Shown: positions 11,037 through 24,349, numbered from the stretch's first letter. The stretch is DNA of 64,000 nt from Spirodela intermedia (GCA_902729315.2 LR746274.1:7747037-7811036), one strand, 5' to 3'. A program made the numbers and translations. Notes: generated by a model not told the origin, from the sequence alone.

Positions 11037-13230
11037 ATGAGTATCATGAGTTGAATGCAATGGATATAAATGTAAGTAGAGTACTATCAAAGTTTTTTGT
11101 GCACGACATTTAAGTCTCTCTCTGCCCCTCTTGTTGGCTTTTAGAACATTTATAATTTTATAGAAGGGTGAAATAATAATTTTATAGAGTCTGGGGATAT
11201 GTTGAGAATATAGTGATAGATAACCTTTAGAAAAGTCTAAGGTGATTTTGTGACTGATTGCATGACTGAAAGTGTCTCTTGTTCTTTTATGGAAGGACTT
11301 GATAATTTATTGGTAAGAGAGGCACCGCACAAGGGTAGTATAATATGATGTTTTGATTTCTCAATAACTCTCGCCTATTTGGCTTAAATTTTTTCTTGAT
11401 TTACATTTGTGAATTTTCTCTTCATTACATTGAAAATCTTTTAATCCAAATTGTCAAATTTTCTTATCATTTTATAGCTGATTTTTCAAGGTACTTTTCC
11501 GTTTTTTTCTTTCAACATGTGGAGAACTCATATAAATAAAAGGATAAGGGGTGTGGAGTTACGTTCCAAAATAGGAAAAAGAAAAAAAGATTACAATACC
11601 ATGAACCTAGCTGTTGGGGTCACCATTTTCACTTTTTTATTTTCAAAATTTTAAAAATTTTAGAAATTTTGCCGTTACATATTTCTTAATTCCTCTGTAT
11701 GAGGAAATAGGTTTTTAAGACTAAATTCAACATTTATCTCTCAACCATTCAATCACCCTTGCCCCAAAAGACACTTTTGCATCTGCATTCCAAGGAATTC
11801 ATGCCATGAGAGGTTATGTGCCTAATTTTGAAAAATATTTATTTGTTCTTAGTTGCTAGTTGACTTTTGAAATTTTGAGCTGACTTAGATCCATAAAGCA
11901 AAAAAAGATTATTTCGGTCTTGCTTGAACTGGGCCTTTAGAGATGTGAATTTTCTAGAGCTAGATGTTGGGTAGAGCTGTAAAGCGCTATTCTATGTGTT
12001 CCATTTGTTTGAAAGTCAGTCTTCACTTCATTGACTTGTCATGGCTAACCTCAATCCTCAATAAATGGTTTGGTGCTTTGACTTGATATTGGGATAGCTT
12101 CCATCTTTGTATTATGTCTACTAAATCTTCGTTTTAAATTTAATAATTTGGGCAAATGCATGAGGAATAAAGAATAAATTCCCTGATTCGTTGGTAGGCA
12201 AGGCAATGAGTCTCAACATCTCGACATGCCATAACCATTGGTTTAAGGATGAGTTTGACTGTGACACTTGTTTATTCATTGAACTTAGAACTAGTAGGAA
12301 TATTTATGGTTTATTGAAATACGTAGAATACTACACATGACACATCAATGTACATTGATGTGTAAGTTTAGACATTGGCAAAAGGAGCCATAAGAAAACT
12401 AAGTAAAGCATGTAATGGATAGGATACAATGACAAATGTAATGTATGTAAAGTCAGATGTGTGGAGATAATGATTTTCTTCAAGTGTAGAATGAGAACAC
12501 CAAATGCAAGTGTATGCCCCCACATGCTAGTAATCACATACATACTAATCCAATAATAGTGTTCTTTCATATTGTCCGTGCATTTATCAAAAAATTGAGT
12601 TTCCTCGTTAAGACATACACATAAATCCCTTTATTATTTTTCTTATTTTAAGTTCAATATTAGCTTTTTCCCTTGAAACCTTATGGATCTGCCATTCATG
12701 GATTGAGGATTGATTCGTCTTTGTAATTAAGTTACATTCGTCTTCCAATTCTTGCCATTCGCTAGGCTGTTCAAGTAGTGCAATATTTTTTGTTAACTTT
12801 GTCGTTTGATTGGTATTATGAAAGATTTAGACATATAAACCTGTTTACATTTTTTCTGTAAGTGAAAAGCTGGAACCAATCAAACAGCAAAAAATTGTGA
12901 TGGTTGTAGACTAAAGTGTGCTGTAGTCATCAATTTTAAGAATAATACTTCAAATATCAAAACTCTTAATTAATGTTTTTATGTCTAGGCTAAGGGATTT
13001 AGAGAATATTTTAATTTATAAATTGTATAAATTTCTCACTAAAATATAGACAGTAGTTTCAACATATTACTAAAATTTAATCAAAGAATGACGTAAGAAA
13101 TTTCAGTCTCTATTCATGTCTTTCATTCGATGCTTAAAAACTATAATGACTTGCAACACGCCATCTTAAGGTAGAGCGTGAATAAAGTCTTTCCAACTAG
13201 GACCTTCTCTTAGACTAGAAAAGAAAATAC

Positions 13231-14790
13231 TGATTAATATAGCGGAAATTCCGCTCAACCCTTTCCATCATATGGTTTCAACATTTTTAATTTATGAGAG
13301 ATCATCTCTAGATGGACAACCGGAACACTCAACTTCCCAGTGATGTGGAATATAGAACGAATTATGAATGTAAATACAGACCTTACTAAACTAAATTTTT
13401 AGGATGAACCAGTTCAGTCACTGATTCAATAGAATTATTTCATAGAAATGATATTATAAGAATATTTTGACATTAGATTGCGGCAAATCGTTGATTTCAC
13501 GTGTGGATGAAGAGATTGAATGAAGCAAATAACAAAGGACTTGTAGACTGAATTATGGTCGATGCAAACAAGAAGAGTTCATTTGGGTGACTTCGCTTCT
13601 CCCATCCACAGAGATTTCAAGAGCAAATTGCCTTCCAAAGACATGGAGACCTCGGCAGCTCTCACGTTGACCACCGACGAATAGAACATGAGTACGGTGG
13701 CGCTTACCGAGGCTGCAGCGGCACAGCCAGGGTAGGTAGGCCCTGCTGAAATGGCTGTTACCGGCCGTTGAGACTTCCCTAGTCCATTCTCAAATGTCAT
13801 CGTGGAAGATACGGGTCAGACTCCACCGTAAACCAGTTCTTATTCAAAGAGATTCCAAGTGAATATCTCAGGCTCCATCCGAGAAAGTGAAGATATTTAA
13901 GAGTGATGAATACGACAGATGACCTCGTGACAAAAAAATGTACAAAAAAACTTGCGTACAAGGTTAAGGAAACGTGTAGTTTTTGGCGTTAAATCCTGAC
14001 GAAGGTAGAGAGAGATAGGTAATTTCACATTTCTTTTTACTGATTAATATAGAGAAAATTCCGCTCAACCCTTTCCATCATATGGTTTCAACATGTTGAA
14101 TTTATGAATTGTGGTCCAACTAAACAGGAAGATTGCATTTCAGGGATTTGCTTTCTTCCATCCGCAGAGATTTCAAGGGCAAATTGTCTTCCTAAGAGAT
14201 GGAGACCTCGGCGGCTCTCAGCGTGACCGCAGACGAATAGAACCTGTGCGGCGGCGTTACGGAGGCAGCGAGAGCAGCCAGGGTAGGTAAGCCCTGGCCA
14301 TTAAGACTTCTCTAGTCGATTCTCAAATGCCACCGTAGAAGATACGGCTCAGAGTACACCGAAACCAGTTCGAATCAAAGAGATTCCAAGTGAATATCTG
14401 AGGATAAATCCAAGGAAGTGAAGATATTTAAGATTAATGAGCACCACAGATCACCTCGTCACAAAAACAAAATGTACAAAAGCTTGCACACAGGGTTAAG
14501 GAAACATGTAGTTTTCGCCGTTCAATCCTGACGAAGGTAGTGAAAGATGGGGAATTTCACATTTCTTTTTACGGTCTCTAACCCTCTCATGTTTTACCCG
14601 TAGGGGTAACAGACGCAGGGCGGCGGCGAGGCACGACCCACTCGTGCATTATTGTCACGGTGACATGAGAATGAACTGTAAGCTGACCTCCACAACAACA
14701 GAATAAAGTGTAATTATCTTTCTAAATAACCCTGTGATCATCGACTTTGTGGAAGTCATAATATGAAAAATGTACTGGCATAACCATGAA
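13231..14790 (+). repeat. Local tandem duplication of about 0.8 kb carrying module copies B1 and B2
   Basis: Both units begin TGATTAATATAG (13231 and 14041) and continue with ATTCCGCTCAACCCTTTCCA and then the GC-rich module (13565 and 14110). The second unit lacks part of the segment after the start. Block B therefore has two module copies upstream of its AMP gene, where A and C have one. The frame beginning ATGGAGACCTCGG has a TAG stop in both units. A minus-strand frame (13579-13800) stays open but matches nothing I recognise. Confidence 0.65.
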
Positions 14791-15065
14791 TTTCGTGTGA
14801 ACTTGTGATCATCACACAAGAATATCCACGGATATCCATGAAGGAAAATTTCGTGTGGATGTACTAGGGTCAGTTGTACTTACCTCAAGGTTTGGTACAC
14901 AAAGCAGATAAATCGATTGAGAGAGATGGCATCTTGATTTCTTAGAGAAGCCGAAGAACTTGAAACGACCTCTCCACGCCCGTTCAAACGGAGGCTACGA
15001 GAGGTCACATCCTCCAAGGTGATCGGAACATGAGAGTCTCTGCCCATCTCCTGTTAGAAATAAGA

Positions 15066-15071
15066 CACGTG
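15066..15071. promoter_or_regulatory. G-box CACGTG upstream of AMP gene 2
   Basis: Perfect CACGTG, 131 bases before the TATA box of the gene at 15259, in the same context as in block A. Confidence 0.5.
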
Positions 15072-15196
15072 TGGCGGCGATCGGGAACCTCAGGCTGTCC
15101 TGCACCGTCATAGAATTCCTCCGGCGATTCCCAGTCCTCTTTGGCCACCTCCCACATGGAGACCAGGGTGGGGAGATGAATCCATGGAACTACCCA

Positions 15197-15203
15197 TATA
15201 TAG
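15197..15203 (+). promoter_or_regulatory. TATA box of AMP gene 2
   Basis: TATATAG, 62 bases before the ATG, which leaves room for a leader of about 30 bases. This segment is deleted in the block A copy. Confidence 0.65.
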
Positions 15204-15258
15204 CAGCATTAGAGGAGAACACTCAAGTCAGTTCTTCCTGCACGCCCAACACAGACGC

Positions 15259-15615
15259 ATGGCTACCGCAAGACCCTCTTCAGCCATTCTCAAGCTGGCA
15301 GCTCTCCTGATGGCGCTCGCCGTGACCATCGCTCCGGCGGCGGCAAGCCAGCTGAACCTGTACACGGGGGTCAATTGCTCCGGCAGCTTCACAGCCTGCT
15401 TTGACCGGGCGTGCTGCGTCGTCCCCTCCAACGCCGTCAGCTACAGGTTCTACTACAACCCCAGCTGGAAGGCCTACTTCTATGGCTCCGCAGGATGCAC
15501 CGGCAGCAGCAGTAACGTTCTCGCTGGGGACGTCATCTGCGCCAACGGAGTGAACTTCAGGAGCGCCTTCCTCACCGACACTCTGCCGACGCTGCAGTTG
15601 GTGACCGAGAACTGA
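15259..15615 (+). CDS. Class I MiAMP1-like secreted cysteine-rich peptide, gene 2
   Basis: Single exon, 118 residues. Residues 1-30 form a signal peptide (hydrophobic LAALLMALAVTIA, then APAAAS), so the product should enter the secretory pathway with a mature part of about 88 residues. The mature domain reads QLNLYTGVNC, then cysteines at 40, 47, 52, 53, 80 and 94, with AVSYRFYYNPSWKAYFYG between. This resembles the tyrosine-rich core of MiAMP1 / beta-barrelin antimicrobial peptides (gamma-crystallin-like fold). Differences from that family are an adjacent Cys-Cys pair and a short tail without a terminal Cys. N39-C-S is a possible glycosylation site. The ATG at 15259 is chosen because MATAR starts four of the five class I copies; an upstream in-frame ATG at 15184 falls before the TATA box. 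Poly(A) signal AATAAA at 15645-15650. Antimicrobial activity is inferred. Confidence 0.85.
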   Translation: MATARPSSAILKLAALLMALAVTIAPAAASQLNLYTGVNCSGSFTACFDRACCVVPSNAVSYRFYYNPSWKAYFYGSAGCTGSSSNVLAGDVICANGVNFRSAFLTDTLPTLQLVTEN

Positions 15616-18600
15616 GCGCCACACCGCGATGGTCAGCCATAGCTAATAAAAGCCGGCCGCATTGCTCCGAGCTTGCAAGCCGTGGGTATGCCTGAGGCGG
15701 CTATCTACCATAGGTGTCGTAGAGAGTGGAGTCAAAGATTAGAAGATAAGGTGGTAAATTGTTCTACGGGGATTCGATGTCGTTGTTGCTTTATTACTTT
15801 GCATGAATTCATAGGATATAGATTATAATGTTTATCACAATATTTTACCGCTGAGGATTCTGTCCAAGACTACCAGGTTGTGGTTATATGAGTGGGCATA
15901 CTTCGTGGTTAATTAGTCTTCAGCTGGATGCTCGATATAAATAATATTTTACTTTAAAAGTACCAATTCCAAATAAATAGTATTTCTGAAGCACTTGAAA
16001 ACTAGTGACCTATCCGGTTACATCTGTATAAACGAAGGTATGATGGAGCTTTCACTTGGATGGATCAGGATTTTCACAGATCTTTTCATTTCAATAGATA
16101 GCTCTGGCAGAGTATGGGGCTGGGGGTATTAGGTTATTCACTAGCCTAAATGCAATTTTTTAACCACGATACGGGCAGATGGACATTGGAGAGCTGACTG
16201 CTCAGTCGGTGGGGAGGCTGGAATTAGATCTCTCAAGACTCTCAAAATGAGTAGTCCTAGTTAATAAATAACTGGCGCTATAAATGGCCCCATTGAATGT
16301 AGTGAAGTTGTTTTCAAATAATAAAAATGATTTAAAATATAATAGAGCTACAAATATAAAGTATTTTACCCTTATAGAAAGTTGATGGATGACATTGTGT
16401 GTATAAAAATGTATTGCAGAAAAAGTGTTTAATGTTGAACAAATGACTAAGAATCGGCAAGAAGTATATTTATGGTTATATTCCCTAAACTAACCCTAAT
16501 GTGTAATCCATATAAAAAGAGACATTCTTAATTTATGAGATTACTAGTATCTAAATGATGGGTTCCATTTAATCTTCAGTTGTCCTAGTTTAGCAGAAGC
16601 AAACTTTTTTATTTGAATCCTTTAAGGGGATATGATAGAAACATCATGATCAAATATTCATCACAAACACAAGAAGACAGAATAAATAGAAGAATAACAT
16701 AAGAAGACTCTCTTGAGTGGATGATTAAAGAATAATTGAAATCGTTGTTTCGGTGGTTTGGCACTAATTAGCTACTCTACTCTCTTAGGGCCTTGTGTCT
16801 TGATTTGACTAACATTTAGTTGATAAAATAATTAGACATGAAGGTTCGGTACCACCTCTTCCATGCTTGATAGTTTAAACGTGAGCTTATACATAATTTT
16901 TAAATGAAGACTTTTGATCTGATAGGTAAACAATTTTATGAAAGATGATGAGAGTTAGCATTTGAAGACTGGAGTTTCTCCATTAGCTTAATTAATAGAA
17001 ATGGCTCAGTTTTAGAGTGATAGGGGCTGTTAGTTGAAACTTGTAATTTAGATTAGTATCTTCATCCTAGCTTTTCCCAAAGTGTTGTCCTACCAATTAA
17101 TCAATGGTGGTATGTTAGTGAAACCACCTAGGGCAAAACAAGTTCGTATGTTAATAGTCATGTGCGTCTACTCTTCAAAGATTGTTAATTGTTATGGAAA
17201 GCCAAGCTTTTGATCCATATTTTTGTATATGCAAGATCTGAAAGAGATATGAAGAAGGATGAGTTTGGTACTAACTGCATAATCAAAATGAATTGACTCT
17301 CTTACTAGGCAGACAACACATGATAATTTGATAGCATTACCACCCTTGGCTTACTATACTATTTTATGACCTTTCTATGAGGTTTTACTAAGCTTAAATT
17401 AATATTTAATTTTAATATTAACAAACTAGTTTGTCTCATTAGTTTGTATTCTATTTGTATAAGTATCCCTAATATTGGCTTCTAGATTCATTGTTCTAGG
17501 TCAGTCCAAGTATGCCTAACATTTGGAACATAATAGCTTTAGGTTGTTATGACCACTTTGTGTACACACTATTTGTCCACCTCTTAGTACCCTTAGTAAA
17601 AATATATAGCAAAAATCGAGTATGATGACATCTGATTTGGATCAGTTTTGAATAAAGAGGATGACTTTAAATGGGAAAGCTTCGATTTTGATGTAGTTGC
17701 AGAATCACAAGATTTTCTTCTTTGAGGATATGAAATTTCATTTAGAGGGATCAATGATAAAATATGTGACTAATCCTTTTATACAATTTTTTTTAAAAGA
17801 AAGTTTCTTATAGTTGGTTGCAGCCATGCTGACAATTAGTCATGAGTTTCTAATGAGTACTTTATAGTTACTAGATTTCCTTTTAGTCTTGTATATTGGT
17901 CACATTGCATTGGTCTTAATTCGATTGTAACTATCTTCTATAGGGTTAATTGACTTCTTTTCTGGAAAGAAGAAAATGGAGAATTTTTCTTACTAACATT
18001 TGGGTAATGTTTCTTTAGTTTTCTCGTGATCAAGAAATTTAGTATTTACTGATCATTAATCAACATGTTCCCCCCTAAAGTTAATATTTTGTTATATATT
18101 TAAGAAATTATTTTATATCTATGAATAATTGAATGATTTTATTTTTAATTGTAACTCTCCATTAATTGTGTTCATAAATCAAATTTATTGTATGTATAAA
18201 ATTCTTACGGGACATTATAAATCAAATTTTTTCAAAAGAACTATGTATAAACTTTTAAGCATTTATCACCATTTTCTTCTGACAATAAATGAGGCTATTA
18301 TTCATAGTATGAATTGAAAGAGCTTGTTTCCTTGTTAATGTGACGACTTCTGCATCTTTGACATTTCTTTGGCTATATGGTTATTGTTGCGTCAATTTAG
18401 GTTAAAGAAACTAAATGAATACTGCACTTTTTATAATAATAAAACTTTAAAATAGTGTTGATCTTTGAAATCACAAAATTTTTATTTTAAATTAAGAGGG
18501 ATGAATTTTTGATTCATTATTGATTTGAAAAAAGTATGTGAGTACTACTTTCTTCACAATAGCAAAAAGCTTCTTAAGAATCTTGAGAGGTGAATCACTA

Positions 18601-20079
18601 GATTTTCTTCATTTTTAATTCAAAACATAACATAAAATCAACGATACAGAGGCAATTCTATTGGTAGAAAGTGCAAGTAGTTTAGGCTTTTTGGTGATGA
18701 AAAAAATTTAGAACAATCTCAATGTGGGAAATGTCAAATAAAACTTTTTATATTGAATGTAATTTTGAGGTTGAAATGTCCATTTGGAGTAACCATAGGT
18801 GATTTATGGAAACTAGTTGTAAAACTGTTTAGAACTACCTATTTATGCCTTTGAGAAACAGTATTTTCTTTTTTAATTTAAAATATTCAATTCTGCAGAA
18901 ATAAGTATGATTTAAACTTTATGGAAAGAAAGCTTTCAAAAATTTATGTCAATAAAGTGTTTGATCTTAAAGCAGTGTTTCCATCAAAGTTGTGTATACT
19001 AATTCACATGTATTAATGTTCTACTGTAAATTTGTTGAAAATTTGTGTTCCCTTGCTGGTGATATAGAAACATTTGAATTTGTATGAATGTGTATCATGA
19101 GTTGAATGCAATAAATAGAATACTATCAAAGTTTGTTGCATACTACACCTAAGTCTCTATCTCTCCCTCTTGTTGGTTTTTTAAGCATTTATAATTTTGA
19201 TGATAATAAAATATATAAATGGGTAAAATAAAAATTTTATTGTGTTAGGGGTTATGTTCAGAATTTAGTGACAAAATAACCCTTAGAAAATTCTAAGGTG
19301 ATTTTGTTACCTATTACATGACTCAAAGCGTCTTTTGTTGTTTAAAGGAAGGGACTTGACTGAACAATTTCTTGGTGAGAAACACACCACATAAGGGTAG
19401 TATAAAATGGTATTTTTGTTTGTCAAAAACTCTCACCTATTGGGCTTGAAAATTTTCTTTATTCATATCTGTAAACTTTCAATTTATTACATTGAAAATC
19501 ATTTAATCCAAATTGTGAATTTTTTCGAAAGTACTTTTTTATAATTTCTTAGTTTATTTAATTTAATTTTTGGGTTATTTTTAATAGCAACATGTAGGGA
19601 ACTCATATAAAGAAAAAGCTAAGATGTATGTTCTAACATTTGAAAATAGGAAAAGAAAAAAATTATAATACCATGAAGCCATCTGTTGGGGTCACCATTT
19701 TTAGCCTTTTTTTATTGTTAAAATTTTAAAAAATTGAGAAAAATGTCCTTACATAAGGATCATTCAGCGTAATTCCTCCATTGAGGAAACATTTTTTAAA
19801 GACTGAATTTAACATTTATCTCTCAACTGTTAAAGCACCTATGCACCAAAAGACACTTTCCACCCAAATGACAAGGAATTCACGCACAGTGGGTTATGCA
19901 TCTAATTATGAAGACCATTTTTTTTTTTAGTTTATTATTGATGACTTCTAATACTCTAATCTGGCTTCGAGCTATAAATCTAAAGAGATTATATTGGTCT
20001 TTATTTGACTAGGTATTTTGATAAACTACTTTGACATAAGAGTTTTTTACAACTAGAGCTAGTCTAGTATTGTAAAGGG

Positions 20080-21020
20080 TGATGAACTTGATTTAGAGGT
20101 TAAATATGTCATTGTGATGCAACCAAGTTGATGTAAATAACATTTATAAAACTTCATTCTTCGATTTAGGATAAGGGGTCCTCAAGAAATGTGGGTAATA
20201 AAGGTAAGAATTCTACTTATTTTATTTCTTATATATATATATATATAGATATACTTGAGATTGTAAAAAGTAGAATTAGATCTAAAAAAGGTGAAGACAA
20301 GATAATTGAAAATTTTGGCAAAGAAGGGAGAATAGATCTGACATAATAGAATGATAGAATAAATGATAAAATTAGTTTGAACTAAGAGTTAATCTATCCA
20401 TAGAAAAGATTACAAAAATGCCTTAGATCTTGATCATGCACAAACCTCGTTGTGTGCTAGTCTTAGGTTGAGTGGTGTTTGATCCACGATGATCTTAATG
20501 CGCTCTTGGTAGTCTCTTCTCTATGACAATTTTGGGCACGAGAATGCCATTGACCCAGCCTTGATTTTTCTCTTTTTCCTTTGGCTAGCCTCTACTAGAG
20601 AGAGAGGCAAAAAGCGTCCTCTAAGAGGGGGGTGTGAGGCCTTAAACCTCTAAAGAATTAGGCCCCTCTAATAAATACTTATGATTAATAACTGACTTTC
20701 GTAGTAGACGGCTTAAATTTTTCTATGAGAGCGGTGCTCTAATCCTCCTTGTAGTCTCTTCTTAGGGCATCCTAAGATGGGTGGCCTAGATCTCATCTTT
20801 TGATAGTCTTTTTAAGTTCAAATAGGTTAGGCCAAAGTCATGCACCACTTAAGGTCCAAATAGGCCTGATCAAGATGATGTTCTCTCTTGGGCCCATAAA
20901 CATATTAAGTCGGCCCTCTTCATAAGACTTGGAGTTTTTTTATTACTTTCAACTCATAATAAGAGCTCACCTAAGTCATTGTAATCAAATAATTATCAAG
21001 AAAATATGAGAGAATCACCA
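20080..21020 (+). mobile_element. Dispersed repeat of about 0.94 kb, copy 1
   Basis: Starts TGATGAACTTGATTTAGAGG and ends GAGAGAATCACCA, a TG...CA layout. The same sequence lies inverted at about 46005-46912. Blocks A and B lack it, so it is an insertion, accompanied by loss of about 340 bases of block sequence. No target duplication is visible. It could be a solo LTR of another family or a non-autonomous element. It contains an (AT)n run near 20228-20248 and no protein frame of note. Confidence 0.6.
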
Positions 21021-22254
21021 ACTAAAATATGAACAATACTACACATTAAACATTTGGTAAAAGGAGTGATTAGAAAAATATGTAAAGCTGTTAATAGCTA
21101 AGATACAATGACAAATGTAATGTCTGTAAAGTCAAATGTATGGAAATAATGATTTTCTTAGAGTGTAGAATGAGGACACCAAATGCAAGTGTTCTTTCAT
21201 ATTTTGCAACAATTAACCAGTTACATACTTATCCAATAATAGTGTTCGTTCATATTTTTCATGCATTTATCAAACCATTTAGTGTCCTCGTTAATACATG
21301 TCCATAAATCATTTAATTATTTCTATTCTTTAGTATTTTTTATTTTAACTTCAATATGAGCTTCTTCCCTTAAAGCCTTAGGGAGCTACCATTGATGGTT
21401 AGAGGATTGATTTATTTTTTTAATTAGGTTACATTCCTCTTCTAGTTCTTAGAATTCGCTAGGCTGACTAAGTTGTACCATATATTTTTGTTAACTTTGC
21501 GGTTTGTTTGGTTTTATGACACATTTAAACTTATAAACCTGTTCACACCCTTTGATTGGTGTAATCTGTTAGTGAAATGTTGGAACCAATCAACCAACAA
21601 AAAAAATTGATGGACGTAGACCAATGTTTGCTTTAGTTATCAATTTATAAAATAGTACTACAAATAACAAAACTATTTTATTATTTTTTACTCCTGATTA
21701 ATGTTCTTAAGTCTAATTTATAACAAGATTGGCTTAAGAATATAGATAATAGTGTTAGTTAATTTTTTAACAAATTATTCCTTGAAATATATGTAGTAGT
21801 TTTAACATAATAATGACTAAAATTGAATCAAAGATTGACTTGCAGGATTTAAGTTTCTACTAATATCTTCCGTTCAGTTCCTAGAAACTGTAATGACTAA
21901 CAGAATTCCATCTTAAAGGGATAGTGAAGAAAATATTGCCAACAGACGCATTTTCTTTGACTAGAAAAGAAAATATAGATTAATAAAGAGGAAATACCAC
22001 TCAACACTGTCCATCATATGGTTTCAACATGTCCAATTCATGAGATTCATCTCTAGATGGACCAGCGGAACATTCAACTTCCAGTAGAGAACGAATTAGG
22101 AATGTAAATAAAGGCCTAAACTAAATTTTTATGATGACCCATTCCAGTCACTGATTCAATAGAATTATTCCATAGAAATGACATTATCAGAATATTATTG
22201 TGTTACATTGCAACAAATCGTAGATTTTACGTGTGGATGAAGAACTTAAATGAA

Positions 22255-23165
22255 GCAAATAAGAAAGGACTTGCAGACTGAATCGTGGTCCATCTAAAGG
22301 ACAAGAGTGCCTTTGAATGAGTCGCCTTCTCCCATCCACAGGGATTTCAAGGACAAATTGTCTTCCCAAGAGATGGGAGACCTCGACGGCTCTCAACGTG
22401 TCCTTGCATGAATAGAACTTGTGCGGCAGCGCTACGGAGGAAGCAACGGTGCGACCACGGTAGGTCCTACTAAATTGAAGTTAGCGGCTGTTAAGACGTC
22501 CCTAGTCGATTCCCAAATCCCACCGTGGAAGATACGAGTCAGAGTACACCGCAAACCTGTTCCGAGGAAAGAGATTCCAAGTGAATATCTGCGAATCGAT
22601 CAGAGAATGTGAATATATTTAGAAGAGTGATGAATACGACAGATCACCTCGTGATAAAAATGTACAAAAACTTGTACATACGGTTAAGGAAACGTATGGT
22701 TTTTGGCGTTCAATCCCAACGAAGATATTGAAAGATGGGTAAATTCACATTTCTTTTTACGGCCTCTAACCCTCTGATGTTTTCTCCGTAGTGGTGTAGT
22801 TTAGTCCCGTATTTATGGGCTGGGATGATAGAGAGAAGAGGAAGCTCGCAGAAGGGAGGGAGTATTGTGGGTCACACAAGTGGTCATATGGAGACAGACG
22901 CAGGGCGGCGGCGAGGGCACGAGCCACTTGTGCATTATTGTCACAGTGACGTGAGAATCAACTGTAAGCTAACCTCCAAAACAACAGATTAAATTATTAA
23001 TTCTCTTTCAAAATAACCCTGTGTTCATCAACTTTGTAGAAGTCATTATATGAAAATGTACTGGCATAACCAATTCCTCGCACAAGAATATGCACGGATA
23101 TCCATCCAGGAAAATTTCGTGTGGATGGACAAGGGTCAGCTGTCATTGCCTCAAGGTTTGGTGCA
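22255..23165 (+). repeat. GC-rich upstream module, copy C
   Basis: Same module as at 5165, including GGGATTTCAAGGACAAATTG, the AGATACGAGTCAGAGTACAC phrase and TTTTTGGCGTTCAATCCCAA. The start phrase is altered here (GAGATGGGAGACC), which shifts any plus-strand frame. It lies about 1.3-2.2 kb upstream of AMP gene 3. Confidence 0.55.
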
Positions 23166-23915
23166 CAAAGCAGATAAATCGATTGAAAAATATGGCAACT
23201 CTAGTTAAACTTTCCGCCACAAGTATGAAACATTTAGAAAGATACTTAGTTGTTCTTAATGTCGTATAGTATCATACAATTTAACAATATCATTTGTAAC
23301 TGAAGCCATCTTGAAGTTGTCAGAAAAAACAATTTTTGGAGTAACATTTGCAAACTTACTTTAAAGAGGAGATTCATTCAGTTGACGCTAGATTCTTTTC
23401 TGTTTTATACTTTCTTTTATCTGCTGAAATAGTCTCCTTGTTTATCTAAAATAAGAGACGAGTCCAAACTACTTGGGGAACTGCTAATTGTCAGTCTAAA
23501 ATTCCACTACGAGTCTTCATTCAGTTTCACACTTTGTGCCTATTATCTATGTTTAGAGAAGCATTCATAACATTACAAATGTTATGCTGAGTCAAGAAAA
23601 ACGCAAGAGTAATGGGATGCTGCGAAAAAATATTTTCATGCGACCACCCAGTCCAATACATAAATGGTATGAAAAGTTCTAGGTTAAAGTAACCCACAGT
23701 TGGGAGCATAAAAATTGACATATGTTTTTCTTTTGTCCAATTGTTTCCATTATGGGACGTTAAAAAACACAATTTGAAACAAGATAGATGTCTCGTCTGA
23801 AACTGACACCAGGACTTCAAAGGCCAGACATTAGACCCCGCCAGCTCTAGGCCTGTTAGAAATAGGTCACGGGTTCGGTGGGAGAAGGGAATGACGACGG
23901 CTCACACGTCGTTAG

Positions 23916-23921
23916 CACGTG
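23916..23921. promoter_or_regulatory. G-box CACGTG upstream of AMP gene 3
   Basis: Perfect palindrome inside GCACGTGC, 457 bases before the TATA box. The paralogous position in D2 (27299) also carries it. Confidence 0.45.
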
Positions 23922-24315
23922 CGAAAGCAACATCAACGACGCACATCTGTCTCGCCGTCAATTATGAGCCGCCGCCAGAGAAGACCGACTTCTCTATGCA
24001 CTGCCAGCTGTATTTGTTACTTCGAATCTAGGAGAATATACTGAGCACGAGAACAAGAGCAATTAGGAGAGCTATAGCATGAACATCGTCCTCGAGCTTC
24101 TCACACAAGATGCGGTCAGTGAGAGAGAATGAACATAACTAGGATACGATGTATGGTACTGTGGTCCACTCTTTTCAAGAAGAAGAGAGAGTGAGAGGAC
24201 AAGAACAGAATTTGCTTGGACGTATGACGAATGGTTCATTTTCATGCAGAGGAAAACAAATTAGGTGAGAGAAAAACAGTAGATCTACTCTCTTGCACAA
24301 GCTGTGGGTGGGGGG

Positions 24316-24317
<2 letters not shown>

Positions 24318-24347
<30 letters not shown>
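24318..24347 (+). repeat. (GA)15 microsatellite
   Basis: Perfect GA dinucleotide run 25 bases before the TATA box of AMP gene 3. The same site in D2 is expanded to more than 400 bases. GA runs can bind plant BPC/GAGA factors; that role here is inferred. Confidence 0.9.

Positions 24348-24349
<2 letters not shown>

Larger units (their letters stand above)
8890..18525 (+). repeat. Segmental duplication block B
   Basis: Second block, colinear with A and C. It is larger than A because it carries a solo LTR (9397-11036), an internal duplication of about 0.8 kb (13231-14040 and 14041-14790) and about 0.7 kb near 17.33-18.05 kb that A lacks. The AMP gene of this block is intact (15259). The rest, including 11042-13230 and 15720-18525, is AT-rich DNA in which I see no gene or RNA signature. 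Confidence 0.75.
18525..23195 (+). repeat. Segmental duplication block C (truncated before its AMP gene)
   Basis: Third colinear block. It runs from the TATGTGAGTAC landmark at about 18533 through the GC-rich module at about 22260-23160 and stops at about 23195, just where A and B continue towards their AMP promoter. After this point the sequence joins the second duplication family. An insert at 20080-21020 replaces about 0.34 kb present in A. No coding gene is visible in the block. Confidence 0.7.

Noticed and set aside
15071-15310. Plus-strand frame overlapping the start of AMP gene 2
   Set aside because: It begins before the TATA box and is in another frame from the conserved signal peptide.
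20228-20248. CRISPR-like or regular spaced repeats
   Set aside because: Only simple AT, GA and CT runs are present; no spaced direct repeats exist, and the DNA is plant nuclear.
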